A DNA stretch of 53,986 nt from Clostridia bacterium (GCA_022791395.1 JAAVZA010000055.1:1-53986); one strand, 5' to 3'. Shown: positions 28,707-37,669, numbered from the stretch's first letter. Notes: a model not told the origin generated them from the letters alone. Program-made: numbers and translations.

Positions 28707-29610
28707 ATGGATGAATTAAAATTAGTAGAAGATGAAGTAGTGTCAGTTTACGAAAAAGAGGGCGGAGAAAAATTGATTAATGCAAGAGAATTATTTATTT
28801 TTTTAAGAGGAGAAGCAACAAAAACAAAATATGCCGACTGGATAAAGAATAGAATTGAAAAATATAAGTTTATTGAAAATAGAGACTTTATTAAGGTTCG
28901 TAATTTTACGAAGGTTGGAAATTTAGAAAGACCACAAATAGACTATTATTTAACAATAGACACTCGGGAAAGAAATATCTATGATAGAGAATAATGAGAA
29001 TGGAAGAAGAATAAGACAATACTTTATAGAAGTTGAAAAAAGATATAAAAAAATAGTAGAAACACCAACTAATATATTTGATTTTATGAGACTTGCATTA
29101 AATCAAATAGAAGAAAATGAAAAGAAACTAAACAAAGTTGAATTAGTAGCAAATGAAAATAAAAAACAAATAAAAGAAATTAGATCAAAGATAGATGTAG
29201 TGATCAAGAAAGATTTTTGTTTAGCATCAGATATAGCAGAACAGTTAGGAATATATTCTGAAAGTAATTTGCCACATAGTAACTTTATAGGAGCAATTGC
29301 AAGACAATTAGGAATGAAAGTTTCTTATAAACATTATTATGAAGATGAAAATTTAGCTGTGGTACCAGATATATCAAAAGGTAATGATTATTATCAGGTA
29401 TATTATAAACCAAAAGCTGTCCAAGAAATAATAAATTGGTTTAATACAAACAAAGAAGATATTGAATATCAAGTAATATATCAAAAAAATAGCAAAAATG
29501 GTGTAAAAGGTGAGGTTAAAGAACAAGGATATAAAATAGATAATATTTGTTATAAAGTAACAATAAAAATAAATAATTCACAAGCCATAATTAAAGCTCA
29601 TAAAATATAA
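28707..29610 (+). CDS. AntA/AntB-domain antirepressor-like protein with one CGG frameshift (300 aa)
   Basis: The N-terminal domain is the phage AntA type: LINARELFIFLRGEATKTKYADWIKNRI, then YYLTIDTGKEISMIENNENGRR, and a coiled helix ending YFIEVEKRY. A C-terminal domain (about residues 160-260, LASDIAEQLGIYSES...) resembles the DNA-binding region of phage antirepressors. The AntA domain is cut in frame 0 at CGG 28965-28967 (codon 87). Reading CGGG as one unit gives TIDTGKEISM, the continuous family motif. The start at 28707 leaves AAAGGA nine bases upstream. No other phage gene is near, so this is a solitary, possibly domesticated gene. Confidence 0.85.
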
Positions 29611-29623
29611 TAGGAGGTTTATT

Positions 29624-30304
29624 ATGGCTAAAATAATTGTATATAACAATGATACAGATAGAATGGAAACGTATTATAGGGGACTTTCTGAAAGCATGCC
29701 ATATAATACAAACAGAACCTTAACTGTAAAAGAATTTAGAGGCTCAAGTAATAGTAATACACTATGGACTACCAAAAGAACAATGACATCTTGGAATACT
29801 CAAAGATTTATATTTGGAACCAGTATTCCAGTTGGATATGCTTTTAAGAGATCATGGGAAGGTGGACATGGTAATCAGTCACAACATTATGCGGGAACCG
29901 CTTTTGATGTTGGACAAATGTGGACTAATCAAAAAAGAGCAAATTTAAGATATAGTGCAGAAAATTCTGGCTTGTGGAGCTATGTTGAACCAGTTAGTAT
30001 ATCACCTACTTGGGTACATTTCGATAGAAGACAAAGCCCACCGGCATGTACATCAGGAGGATATCCAACCTTAAAACAAGGTAGTTTAAGTGTATATGTT
30101 TTAATTGCTCAAGATGATTTAAACACTTTAGGATATCCTACAGGTGGACTTGATGGAATATTTGGTAATCAAACTCGTATAGCAGTTAGAAATTATCAAG
30201 CAAGCAGAGGATTAAGTGTAGATGGAATAATTGGTTGCAATACATGGAGATCATTACAAGAGAATGTAGTAGGAACAGGTAGAACTTCTACTACTATTGA
30301 TTAA
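29624..30304 (+). CDS. M15-type peptidase with C-terminal peptidoglycan-binding domain
   Basis: The 226-residue protein has a zinc peptidase domain with SQHYAGTAFDVGQ (His and Asp ligands) and TWVHFDRR (final His). A PG_binding_1 domain follows at about residues 150-215 (AQDDLNTLGYPTGGLDGIFGNQTRIAVRNYQ). There is no signal peptide. Related Clostridial proteins act as spore cortex or wall hydrolases and may be exported late or released by lysis. It follows the antirepressor by 13 bases and precedes splB, so a phage lysin origin is also possible. Confidence 0.82.
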   Translation: MAKIIVYNNDTDRMETYYRGLSESMPYNTNRTLTVKEFRGSSNSNTLWTTKRTMTSWNTQRFIFGTSIPVGYAFKRSWEGGHGNQSQHYAGTAFDVGQMWTNQKRANLRYSAENSGLWSYVEPVSISPTWVHFDRRQSPPACTSGGYPTLKQGSLSVYVLIAQDDLNTLGYPTGGLDGIFGNQTRIAVRNYQASRGLSVDGIIGCNTWRSLQENVVGTGRTSTTID

Positions 30305-30316
30305 AAATTAATAATA

Positions 30317-30349
30317 ATCTATTGGCAGGCGAATTTAGTCTGCTATTTT
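30317..30349 (+). terminator. Probable terminator after the M15 peptidase gene
   Basis: GGCAG and CTGCT form a short hairpin around an A/T-rich loop followed by ATTTTT. Confidence 0.5.
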
Positions 30350-30412
30350 TAAAATTTCAAATCAATAGAATAAATTAAGCAAAAATGAACAATATAATTT
30401 TGGGTGATGAAA

Positions 30413-31412
30413 ATGTTTAAACCAAAAGCTATATATTGTGAAAAGGATATTGAAAATTACATTCTTGGGAGAGAATTATTAGAAAAATATAGTGATGTTC
30501 CAAGAATTATCATTGAAAGCCATAATAATATTGAGGAAATGAGAAAAAAGCAAAATGTAGAATTCCCAGATATGAAAAGAAATTTAATAATTGGTACAAG
30601 AAAAACTCATAAATTTGTGGAAAATCATAAAACATCAGATTTTTTAGTTCCATATACTTCCTCTCGGTTGTACTGCTATGTGTATGTATTGTTATTTAGT
30701 ATGTAATTATAATAAATGTGCTTATTTAAGACTATTCGTAAATAGAGAAGAAATGCTAGATAAGATAATAAAAACGGCAGAAAAAAGTGATAAAAATCTT
30801 ACTTTTGAGATTGGAAGTAATAGTGACCTAATATTAGAAAACACTATTACAAATAACTTAGTATGGACAATTGAAAATTTTGCAAATACAAATAAAGGGA
30901 CTCTAACTTTCCCAACAAAATTTGATATGGTAGATGATATTTTACCATTAAATCATAATGGTAAAATAGTAATAAGAATGAGTGTAAATCCTGAAGAAAT
31001 AATAAATAAAGTTGAGTTTGGAACCTCTAGATTAAAAAACAGAGTAGCAGCTATTAATAAACTGGGAGAAGCTGGCTATAAGCTAGGAATTTTAATTGCA
31101 CCAGTAATACTAGTAGATAATTGGAAAAGCCTATATGCTGAACTAATAAAATATTTATATGAAAACTTAAGTGAAAAAGTAAAGAAAACAGTATTTTTTG
31201 AAATAATATTTATGACATATAGCTATGTTCATAGAGCCATAAATACTGAGGCTTTTCCAAATGCAATAGATTTATTTAATAAAGAATTAATGACAGGAAG
31301 AGGAAAGGGAAAGTATATGTACAAGGATTATATAAGAGATGAAGGAGAAAAATTTTTAAGAGAAGAAATGATGAAATATTTTAAAAATAATGATATAATG
31401 TATGTCGTGTAA
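30413..31412 (+). CDS. splB: Spore photoproduct lyase SplB with one CGG frameshift (332 aa)
   Basis: SplB is a radical SAM enzyme that repairs the spore photoproduct during germination. Frame 0 stops at 30706. The +1 frame continues with SGCTAMCMYCYLVC, which contains the CxxxCxxC iron-sulfur motif. The switch is CGG at 30665-30667 (codon 85); reading TCT then CGGT gives SSGCTAMC, the conserved family sequence. Downstream segments (FEIGSNSDL, VRMSVNPEE-type IRMSVNPEEI, FEIIFMTYSYVHRAIN) match SPL. The continuous length agrees with the usual 330-350 residues. The start is ATG preceded by GGGTGAT. Without recoding only a fragment lacking the active site would be made. Confidence 0.92.
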
Positions 31413-31431
31413 AACAAGTAAGAAAGGAGAT

Positions 31432-31464
31432 ATGAATATAAAAATTCATATAGTAGAAAAATGA
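31432..31464 (+). CDS. Ten-residue leader frame coupled to the flavodiiron gene
   Basis: The strong AAAGGAGAT serves ATG 31432, encoding MNIKIHIVEK, whose TGA overlaps the ATG of the flavodiiron gene (ATGA). The flavodiiron start has no other binding site. Either this is a coupled leader peptide, or the ribosomes scan from it. It is too short to support by homology. Confidence 0.4.
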   Translation: MNIKIHIVEK

Positions 31465-32630
31465 AAGATATTATAATTACAGATTCAGTAAAATACATTG
31501 GAGCAAACGACAAGACAATAGATTTATTTGAAAGCCAATATGTAGTACCAAAGGGTATTTCATACAATTCTTATCTTATAAAAGACGAAAAAAATGTAGT
31601 AATGGATACCATAGATAGAAGAAAAACAGAGGAATGGATAAAAAAGCTAGAAGAAGAACTAAAAGGTGAAAAAGTAGATTACTTAGTAGTATCACATATG
31701 GAGCCAGATCATGCTTTTAATATAGGTTTACTTAGCAGTAAATATCCTGAAATGAAGATAGTAGGAAATGAAAAAACTTTTACATTTATAAATCAATTTT
31801 TCGATATAGAAAACTTAGAAGAAAGAAAAGTAGTAGTTAAAGAAGCAGACACATTAAATATAGGTAAGCATACATTACAATTTTTTATGGCACCAATGGT
31901 ACACTGGCCAGAAGTAATGGTGACCTATGAACAAACTGAAAAAATATTGTTTTCAGCAGATGGATTTGGAAAATTTGGCGCACTTGATGTAGATGAAGAT
32001 TGGTTATGTGAGGCACGTAGATACTATTTTAATATAGTAGGAAAGTATGGAGCGCCAGTACAAAGCTTACTAAAGAAAGCTTCAGGGTTAGATATAAAAA
32101 TGATATGTCCATTACATGGACCAATATTAAAGGAAAATTTAGGATATTATATAGAAAAATATAATATTTGGAGTAGTTATATACCAGAAGAGGAGGGTGT
32201 ATTTATAGCATATGCATCAATTTATGGAAATACTAAACAAGCAGTAGAATATATAGCAAAAGTTTTAGAAGAAAAAGGTGCAAAAAAAGTAGTGTTAGCA
32301 GATCTTACAAGAGAGGATATGGCAGAAGCAGTAGAAGATGCATTCCGTTATGATAAAGTAATATTTGCAGCCTCAAGTTATAATGCAGGAGTATTTCCTC
32401 CAATGGAACAATTTTTACATCTTCTACAGGGAAAGAATTATCAAAACCGTAAAGTAGGAATAATAGAAAATGGAAGTTGGGCACCAAGTGCTGGAAAATA
32501 TATGAAGAATATATTAGAACAAATGAAGGATTTGAAAATTTGCGATCCACTTGTAACAATAAAATCAAGAATGAACGATACATCTAAAAAAGAGCTAGAA
32601 GATTTAGCAAATGTTATTTTAGAAAAATAA
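31461..32630 (+). CDS. FprA-type flavodiiron protein
   Basis: The 389-residue protein has an N-terminal metallo-beta-lactamase-like diiron domain with HMEPDHAFNIG and a CPLHGPI histidine. Its C-terminal flavodoxin domain (about residues 248-385) begins IAYASIYGNTKQAVEY, the FMN phosphate loop. Flavodiiron proteins reduce O2 to water or NO to N2O and protect anaerobes. The expected ligand pattern HxExDH is present. Its start overlaps a ten-codon leader frame. It ends before a promoter and the GC-rich radical SAM cassette. Confidence 0.93.
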   Translation: MKDIIITDSVKYIGANDKTIDLFESQYVVPKGISYNSYLIKDEKNVVMDTIDRRKTEEWIKKLEEELKGEKVDYLVVSHMEPDHAFNIGLLSSKYPEMKIVGNEKTFTFINQFFDIENLEERKVVVKEADTLNIGKHTLQFFMAPMVHWPEVMVTYEQTEKILFSADGFGKFGALDVDEDWLCEARRYYFNIVGKYGAPVQSLLKKASGLDIKMICPLHGPILKENLGYYIEKYNIWSSYIPEEEGVFIAYASIYGNTKQAVEYIAKVLEEKGAKKVVLADLTREDMAEAVEDAFRYDKVIFAASSYNAGVFPPMEQFLHLLQGKNYQNRKVGIIENGSWAPSAGKYMKNILEQMKDLKICDPLVTIKSRMNDTSKKELEDLANVILEK

Positions 32631-32671
32631 TTATATATTATTACTACTTTTACAAACGAAGATGCAAAGAC

Positions 32672-32738
32672 TTGAAAATTATGTAAATACATGGTAAAAT
32701 ATTATTGTGTGAGGCTACTCATAAATAGTATTTTACCA
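32672..32738 (+). promoter_or_regulatory. Promoter and leader hairpin of the radical SAM cassette
   Basis: TTGAAA and TAAAAT are separated by 17 bases (32672-32700). GGTAAAATA at the -10 pairs with TATTTTACC near 32730, and a second small stem, TTACC with GGTAA, lies next to the AAGGAGG binding site. Confidence 0.6.
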
Positions 32739-32761
32739 TTTTTGGTAAGGAGGAAATTAAT

Positions 32762-33676
32762 ATGAAACGGAATGCCCAAAGTTTAAGTATCTGTGTACCT
32801 GGCAAGAGATGCATTAACCATTGCAAATTTTGCGTATCATGTATGCACACAGATAACTACAAGAACCAGATGGATGAAAATCTCCCTTTTTATGATCTTT
32901 ATTTTGATGATTATGTCAAAAGGGTGATTTTCGCCAAAGAAAATGATGCCAACATCATGATGATTACAGGCGACATCGAACCGCTTCAGAATCGTCACTT
33001 TTTGCAGACACTTGCGCTTATAAACAGGTATGTGTTGCCGCAAAGAGGATGTAGTGCATTTAACTGGATTGAAATCCAGACTTCCGCTGTGGGTTTTGAT
33101 AGGCCCTATGCAAGATTTTTGCGGAATACAGTAGGGGTAAGCGTTCTGTCCCTTTCGCTGTCTAGTTTAGATAGTGAAAAAAATGCAGAAATTGTAGGGA
33201 TGCCACGGGAAATGCACGTAAACATACCCGAAGTGTGTGCAACAGCAAAAGAGTATGATTTCACGTTGCGTCTTAGCCTGAATATGAGTAAGGAAATGCT
33301 AAGAAGTACACATGGGTCTTCCTACATGGAAATGTGTCAAAAAATATTTTCGAGGGCGAAAGATCTTGGCGCAGACCAAGTAACTTTCCGGAAATTTTAT
33401 ACAGATGGAGATAATGAACAGAGCCGGTGGATAAAGGATAATGAAGTAGATGAAGAATTCTTTCAAATTTTACGCCATTATGTAAAATGCGGAGGAAGGC
33501 TGATTGGAAAATTACCCTATGGCTATGATCAGTATTCAGTAAATGGCATCTCGGTTGTTATCGATGAAGACTGTATGAATGAAGGAAAAACAGAAAAAGA
33601 AACCTCAAAGTATTTTGTATTAAGGCCGGACTGCAAGTTGTATGACGGCTGGAACAAGGAAGATATCATTTTCTGA
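32762..33676 (+). CDS. Radical SAM protein of unknown role, GC-rich cassette
   Basis: The 304-residue protein carries the radical SAM cluster motif CINHCKFC (CxxxCxxC) near residue 17, followed by another cysteine pair region, MMITGDIEPL and LSLSLSSLDSEKNAEI. It is not one of the families I can name; no SPASM domain is obvious, but cysteines occur to the end (DCMNEG, RPDCKLYDGW). Codon use is GC-rich and clearly unlike its neighbours. It has five in-frame CGG codons (32768, 33122, 33206, 33389, 33425) that must be read as plain triplets; a +1 shift at the first (codon 3) stops after seven residues. AAGGAGG precedes the ATG. It is a stand-alone cassette, probably transferred. Confidence 0.85.
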   Translation: MKRNAQSLSICVPGKRCINHCKFCVSCMHTDNYKNQMDENLPFYDLYFDDYVKRVIFAKENDANIMMITGDIEPLQNRHFLQTLALINRYVLPQRGCSAFNWIEIQTSAVGFDRPYARFLRNTVGVSVLSLSLSSLDSEKNAEIVGMPREMHVNIPEVCATAKEYDFTLRLSLNMSKEMLRSTHGSSYMEMCQKIFSRAKDLGADQVTFRKFYTDGDNEQSRWIKDNEVDEEFFQILRHYVKCGGRLIGKLPYGYDQYSVNGISVVIDEDCMNEGKTEKETSKYFVLRPDCKLYDGWNKEDIIF

Positions 33677-33699
33677 TTCCGGGTCAAAGAGATTTTCTA

Positions 33700-33733
33700 G
33701 AGGAGGGGAGTAAAGAGTTTTACTCCCTTCCTC
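33700..33733 (+). terminator. 15-bp hairpin closing the radical SAM cassette
   Basis: GAGGAGGGGAGTAAA pairs with TTTACTCCCTTCCTC (one wobble) around a 4-base loop. No long T-run follows, so it may protect the 3' end rather than terminate strongly. Confidence 0.6.
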
Positions 33734-33827
33734 GCATATTAATAAAAAAATTTAAAAAACTATTGACAAATTATATATTATAAATAAAATAATAACATAT
33801 TGATTATATCAAAAGGAAGTGAGAAAA

Positions 33828-34436
33828 TTGAAAGAAAAGAATTCAATAGTAGTATTTGGAGGATCATTTAATCCACCACATAATTCTCACTTTTCCATTG
33901 CTGAACAAGTTTTAAATCAATATGAAGAAGTGGAAAAGATAGTATTTGTTCCTGTAAATAAGAAATATGAAAAAGACGGATTAGAAGAAAATAAACATAG
34001 GTATAATATGTTAAAATTAGTAATAGAAAAAAATAGTAAATTTGTACTATCTGATATTGATATGAATGGAGAACGTTCTTTATATACAATAGAAACGTTA
34101 ATAGAAACAGAAAAACAATTTCCTAATAAGGAAATATGGTTTTTAATAGGAAGTGATAATTTAAAAGAACTTCATACATGGAAAAAGGCAGAAGAATTAC
34201 TTTCTAAATATAAAGTTATTGTAATGGAAAGAAATCAAGATAAAATAGAAGATATAATAAATCAAAATGAATTATTAAAAATGTATAAAGAAAATATTAA
34301 TAAGCTAGATGAAAAAATAAAAAGTAACATTAGTTCAAGCTATATACGTTCACAAATAAAGAAACGAAAAAGTACTAGATATATACTGCCAGATGAGATA
34401 TTTGAATATATAAATGAAAATAATTTATATATATAA
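33828..34436 (+). CDS. nadD: Nicotinate-nucleotide adenylyltransferase NadD
   Basis: The 202-residue nucleotidyltransferase has VVFGGSFNPPHNSH (the HxxH-type nucleotide site), WFLIGSDNLKELHTW and NISSSYIRSQI (the ISSTxIR-type motif). It adenylates nicotinate mononucleotide to deamido-NAD. The TTG start at 33828 sits eight bases after AAGGAAG; the GTG at 33819 would overlap that site. It is followed 27 bases later by nadE, and pncB lies convergent, making an NAD-synthesis cluster. Confidence 0.95.
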   Translation: MKEKNSIVVFGGSFNPPHNSHFSIAEQVLNQYEEVEKIVFVPVNKKYEKDGLEENKHRYNMLKLVIEKNSKFVLSDIDMNGERSLYTIETLIETEKQFPNKEIWFLIGSDNLKELHTWKKAEELLSKYKVIVMERNQDKIEDIINQNELLKMYKENINKLDEKIKSNISSSYIRSQIKKRKSTRYILPDEIFEYINENNLYI

Positions 34437-34463
34437 AAAGATTTTAGTGATGGAAGGGATTAT

Positions 34464-35208
34464 ATGATAAAAGATATACAAAAAGAAGTAGAGGAAATTA
34501 CAAAATGGATAAAAGCGTATGTAGAAGAAACAAAAGCAGAAGGAGTTGTTATAGGAAATAGTGGAGGTAAGGATTCTGCAACAGTAATAGCATTAATGGA
34601 AAGGGCATTAGGAAAAGAAAAAGTTATAACAGTAGCAATGCCTTGTAACAGCATAAATGCTGATATAGAGGATGCAAAATTAGTATCAGATACCTTTAAT
34701 GTACCACTATTAAAAGTTGATTTAACGCGGAACTTATAATATTTTAGAAAAAGAAATAGATAAAGTAGTGACTAAAAAAGAAGAGTGTAGAGCAAGAGAA
34801 GCCAAAGTGAATGCAAAACCACGATTAAGAATGACAACGCTATATTATATAGCACAAAATTTAAATTATTTAGTAGCTGGAACAGGAAACAAATGTGAAA
34901 GAGTAGTTGGGTATACAACAAAATGGGGAGATAGTGCAAGTGACTTTAATCCGATAGGAGAGTTTACTGTAGAAGAAGTATTACAAATAGGAAAATACTT
35001 AGGAGTACCAGAAAAAATAATTAATAAAGCACCTAATGATGGATTAGGGGGACAAACAGATGAAGAAAAAATGGGAGTAACATACGCACAAATAGCAGAA
35101 TACATAGAAACAGGAAAAACAGAGGAAAAAGCATTAGAAATAATAAAGAGAAAAGAAAAAATATCAGAACATAAAAGAAAACCAATACCAACATATAAGA
35201 GGTTGTAG
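34464..35208 (+). CDS. nadE: Ammonia-dependent NAD synthetase NadE with one CGG frameshift (247 aa)
   Basis: NadE converts deamido-NAD to NAD. The PP-loop VIGNSGGKDSATVIAL is in frame 0, which stops at 34739. The rest (KPRLRMTTLYYIAQ, GTGNKCERVVGYTTKWGD, APNDGLGGQTDEEKMG) lies in the +1 frame. The switch is CGG 34728-34730 (codon 89); reading ACG then CGGA as one unit gives DLTGTYNILEKEIDK and an uninterrupted protein of the normal length for the form without glutaminase domain. The second half has no start with a binding site. NadE is essential in most bacteria, and the intact remainder argues that both halves are made as one chain. Confidence 0.93.
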
Positions 35209-35230
35209 AAAACTACAGCCTCTTATAATT
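35194..35230. terminator. Bidirectional terminator between nadE and pncB
   Basis: TATAAGAGGTTGTAG pairs with CTACAGCCTCTTATA (one wobble) around AAAA. It overlaps the end of nadE. Confidence 0.8.
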
Positions 35231-35236
35231 TATATT

Positions 35237-36670
35237 CTATTTTTTGATATCGTTTAGCATATTATGCTTTAAATTCCAAAGTTTTTCTGATAAATCTACA
35301 TAGTATTCATGTGGGTTTTCTAATCTCTTTATTTCCTCCCACATTGTATCTAATTCTCTTTTTGCATATTTTGCAATTTCTTTTAAACAAGGACTTTGGT
35401 AAATCAATTTTCCATTCTCAAAAATTTTCTCTTGAAGTGGCCTTACAATATAATTTGTAAGAGTTTTCTTTTTCCAAGGGTCTTGAGGATCAAATATTGT
35501 ATAATTATCAGTTGGTATTATTTCATCATATAAAGTTATGACATCTGCCAAAGCTTTATTATTGTTCTTATCATAAAAACGATAAACTTTTTTGAAACTT
35601 GGATTAGTTACCTTTATAGAATTTTCACTTATTTTAATTTTAGGCGTAATAACTTCATTTTCTTCAATAGCTACTAATTTATAAACTCCTCCAAATACAG
35701 GTTCACTTTTAGCAGTAATTAAATTTTCTCCAACACCAAAACTATCTATTTTTGCATCTTGTTTTAATAAAGAAGTAATTAAATACTCATCTAAAGAATT
35801 TGTGGCACAAATTTTACAATCTTTGTAACCATGTTCATCTAGTATTTTTCTTACCTTTTTAGAAAGATAAGCTAAATCACCACTATCTAACCTTACAGCT
35901 TTTGGTCTAATTCCAAGTGGTTCTAAAACATCATCAAAAATTTTAATAGCGTTAGGCAAGCCACTTTCAATAGTGTTGTAAGTATCTATTAAAAGAGTGC
36001 AATCATTAGGATATAATTCAGCGTAAGCCTTAAACGCCTCATATTCACTATCAAAACTTTGGACCCAACTATGTGCCATAGTTCCACTTGCAGTAACATC
36101 AAATTCCATAGCAGAAAGAGTGCAAGAAGTACCAACAGCTCCACCTATAATCGAGGCTCTTGCACCTAAAACAGCAGCATTAATTCCATGTGCACGTCTT
36201 GCACCAAATTCCATAACAGGAATATTTTTCGCAGCATTTACAATCCTACTAGTTTTAGTTGCAATTAAACTTTGATGGTTAATTGTAAGTAAAAGCATAG
36301 TTTCTAGTATTTGAGCTTCAACTATTGGAGCTCTAACAGTAATTAAAGGCTCGTTAGGAAATACAATAGTTCCTTCAGGTATTGCCCATATATCACCTGT
36401 AAACTTAAAGTTTTTTAAATAATTTAAGAAATCTTCTGAAAATTTATTTTGTTTTCTTAAATAATCAATATCATCATTATCAAACTTTAGGTTTTTAATA
36501 TAATCAATAACTTGTTCTAATCCAGCTACTATAACATAGCCTCCATTATCTGGTATTTTCCTAAAAAACACATCAAAATATGCAATTTTATTATTCATAT
36601 GCTTTACAAAAAATCCATTTGACATTGTAAATTCATAAAAATCTGCAACTAGTTCTAATTTATTATTCAT
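35237..36670 (-). CDS. pncB: Nicotinate phosphoribosyltransferase
   Basis: The 477-residue protein matches the Gram-positive PncB: FYEFTMSNGFF at the start, MEFGARRAHG with the conserved arginines, ASGTMAHSWVQSFDSE, VRLDSGDLAYLSKKVR and SFGVGENLIT. It makes nicotinate mononucleotide from nicotinate and PRPP, the substrate of NadD, so the three genes cover the salvage route to NAD. The start is the ATG after AGAAAGGA; an upstream frame start at 36700 would be weaker. Confidence 0.94.
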   Translation of the reverse strand: MNNKLELVADFYEFTMSNGFFVKHMNNKIAYFDVFFRKIPDNGGYVIVAGLEQVIDYIKNLKFDNDDIDYLRKQNKFSEDFLNYLKNFKFTGDIWAIPEGTIVFPNEPLITVRAPIVEAQILETMLLLTINHQSLIATKTSRIVNAAKNIPVMEFGARRAHGINAAVLGARASIIGGAVGTSCTLSAMEFDVTASGTMAHSWVQSFDSEYEAFKAYAELYPNDCTLLIDTYNTIESGLPNAIKIFDDVLEPLGIRPKAVRLDSGDLAYLSKKVRKILDEHGYKDCKICATNSLDEYLITSLLKQDAKIDSFGVGENLITAKSEPVFGGVYKLVAIEENEVITPKIKISENSIKVTNPSFKKVYRFYDKNNNKALADVITLYDEIIPTDNYTIFDPQDPWKKKTLTNYIVRPLQEKIFENGKLIYQSPCLKEIAKYAKRELDTMWEEIKRLENPHEYYVDLSEKLWNLKHNMLNDIKK

Positions 36671-36860
36671 AAAAATTCCTTTCTGAAACATATTAATCAA
36701 ATTATAATAGCATTATAATTTAGCTAATATCTTTTGTCAATACAGTATTAAAAGGAGGATTAATTACTAATAAAAACAATAGAATTAGTATAAGGCTTGA
36801 AACAAATATACTTTGAAAAAGAGTATAATATAAATAAAAAAGAAAAGTTCTAATACTCTT

Positions 36861-36902
36861 CTTATATGAATACAATGTACAAAACAGCGTATTCATTATA
36901 AG
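36861..36902 (+). promoter_or_regulatory. Inverted repeat before spoIIID
   Basis: CTTATATGAATAC pairs with GTATTCATTATAAG (one bulge) and is followed by GGGGGTCTTTTTTT. It lies just before the spoIIID start and overlaps its ribosome binding region, so it may act on transcription or translation. Confidence 0.5.
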
Positions 36903-36913
36903 GGGGTCTTTTT

Positions 36914-37183
36914 TTGGGTAAGGTGTACATAGAAGAGCGTGCGATAAATTTAGCACATTATATAATAGATAGTGGAGATACAGTAAGAGGAGCGGCTAAA
37001 AAATTTGGTATTAGTAAAAGTACAGTACACAAAGATGTATCTGAAAGATTACAAAAGATAAACCCTATTCTTGCAATAGAAGTAAGGAAAATATTAGATG
37101 AGAACAAAGCAGAAAGACACATCAGAGGAGGAATGGCAACTAAGCTAAAGTATAGTCATGATAAAGAGCATTTTGTAGGATAA
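36914..37183 (+). CDS. spoIIID: Sporulation transcription regulator SpoIIID
   Basis: The 89-residue DNA-binding protein has YIEERAINLAHYIIDSGDTVR, then the helix-turn-helix GAAKKFGISKSTVHKDVSERL and the basic tail RHIRGGMATKLKY. SpoIIID switches mother-cell genes between the sigma-E and sigma-K stages. The start is TTG with AAGGGGG about ten bases upstream; a GTG three codons on is possible. The next gene in many Firmicutes is mbl; here it is separated and lies at 45219. Confidence 0.95.
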   Translation: MGKVYIEERAINLAHYIIDSGDTVRGAAKKFGISKSTVHKDVSERLQKINPILAIEVRKILDENKAERHIRGGMATKLKYSHDKEHFVG

Positions 37184-37217
37184 AAGTTAGTTCTCAAAAT
37201 TAATGAAAATAAAACAA

Positions 37218-37252
37218 AAAAGCCAACTCATAAACTACGAGTTGGTTTTTTT
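37218..37252. terminator. Bidirectional terminator after spoIIID and the zinc-ribbon gene
   Basis: CCAACTC pairs with GAGTTGG, with A6 before and T7 after. Confidence 0.85.
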
Positions 37253-37253
37253 C

Positions 37254-37424
37254 TTAGTTATTAAAGTTATTTCTTTGTTGTTTTCTAGCTTTTCTACAAG
37301 CTGGACATCTTTGTGGTTCGTTTGTAAATCCTTTTTCAGCATAGAATTGTTGTTCACCAGCTGTAAAAACAAATTCAGCACCACAATCTTTACATACTAA
37401 AGTTTTGTCTTGTAATTCTTCCAT
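37254..37424 (-). CDS. Small zinc-ribbon protein (56 aa)
   Basis: The protein begins MEELQDKTLVCKDCGAEF and contains two CxxC knuckles (CKDC and CPAC) 29 residues apart, with EQQFYAEKGF between them, then a basic tail. This is the common Firmicute zinc-ribbon family found alone or fused to cold-shock-type proteins. Its role is unknown, perhaps RNA or ribosome binding. AAGGAGG stands ten bases before the ATG on the minus strand. Confidence 0.88.
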   Translation of the reverse strand: MEELQDKTLVCKDCGAEFVFTAGEQQFYAEKGFTNEPQRCPACRKARKQQRNNFNN

Positions 37425-37611
37425 TTATATAGACCTCCTTCTTAGATATTTGAATTTAACCAGTTCTTTGACACATTGACCCATTCTAAAAAGAAGGAAA
37501 TAGTCTTAAATTAATTAAAATCATAGCTTTTTTTAAAGCCATAAATAACTATAACATAAAAATATAATATATACAAGCAAAAATAGTAAAAAAACTTTAT
37601 TTATAAAGAGG

Positions 37612-37640
37612 TTGCATTAATATACAAAAAATGGTAAAAT
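37612..37640 (+). promoter_or_regulatory. Promoter for the HD hydrolase gene
   Basis: TTGCAT and TAAAAT are separated by 17 bases, about 30 bases before the start codon. Confidence 0.65.
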
Positions 37641-37669
37641 ATAATTAGTTATGTAAATGGAGGGATCCT

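Noticed and set aside
30678..31412. SplB C-terminal part as an independent gene
   Set aside because: The candidate start lies within the cluster motif region and would remove required cysteines.
37203..37400. Plus-strand frame opposite the zinc-ribbon gene
   Set aside because: The minus strand encodes a clear CxxC protein with a ribosome site. The plus frame is its shadow.
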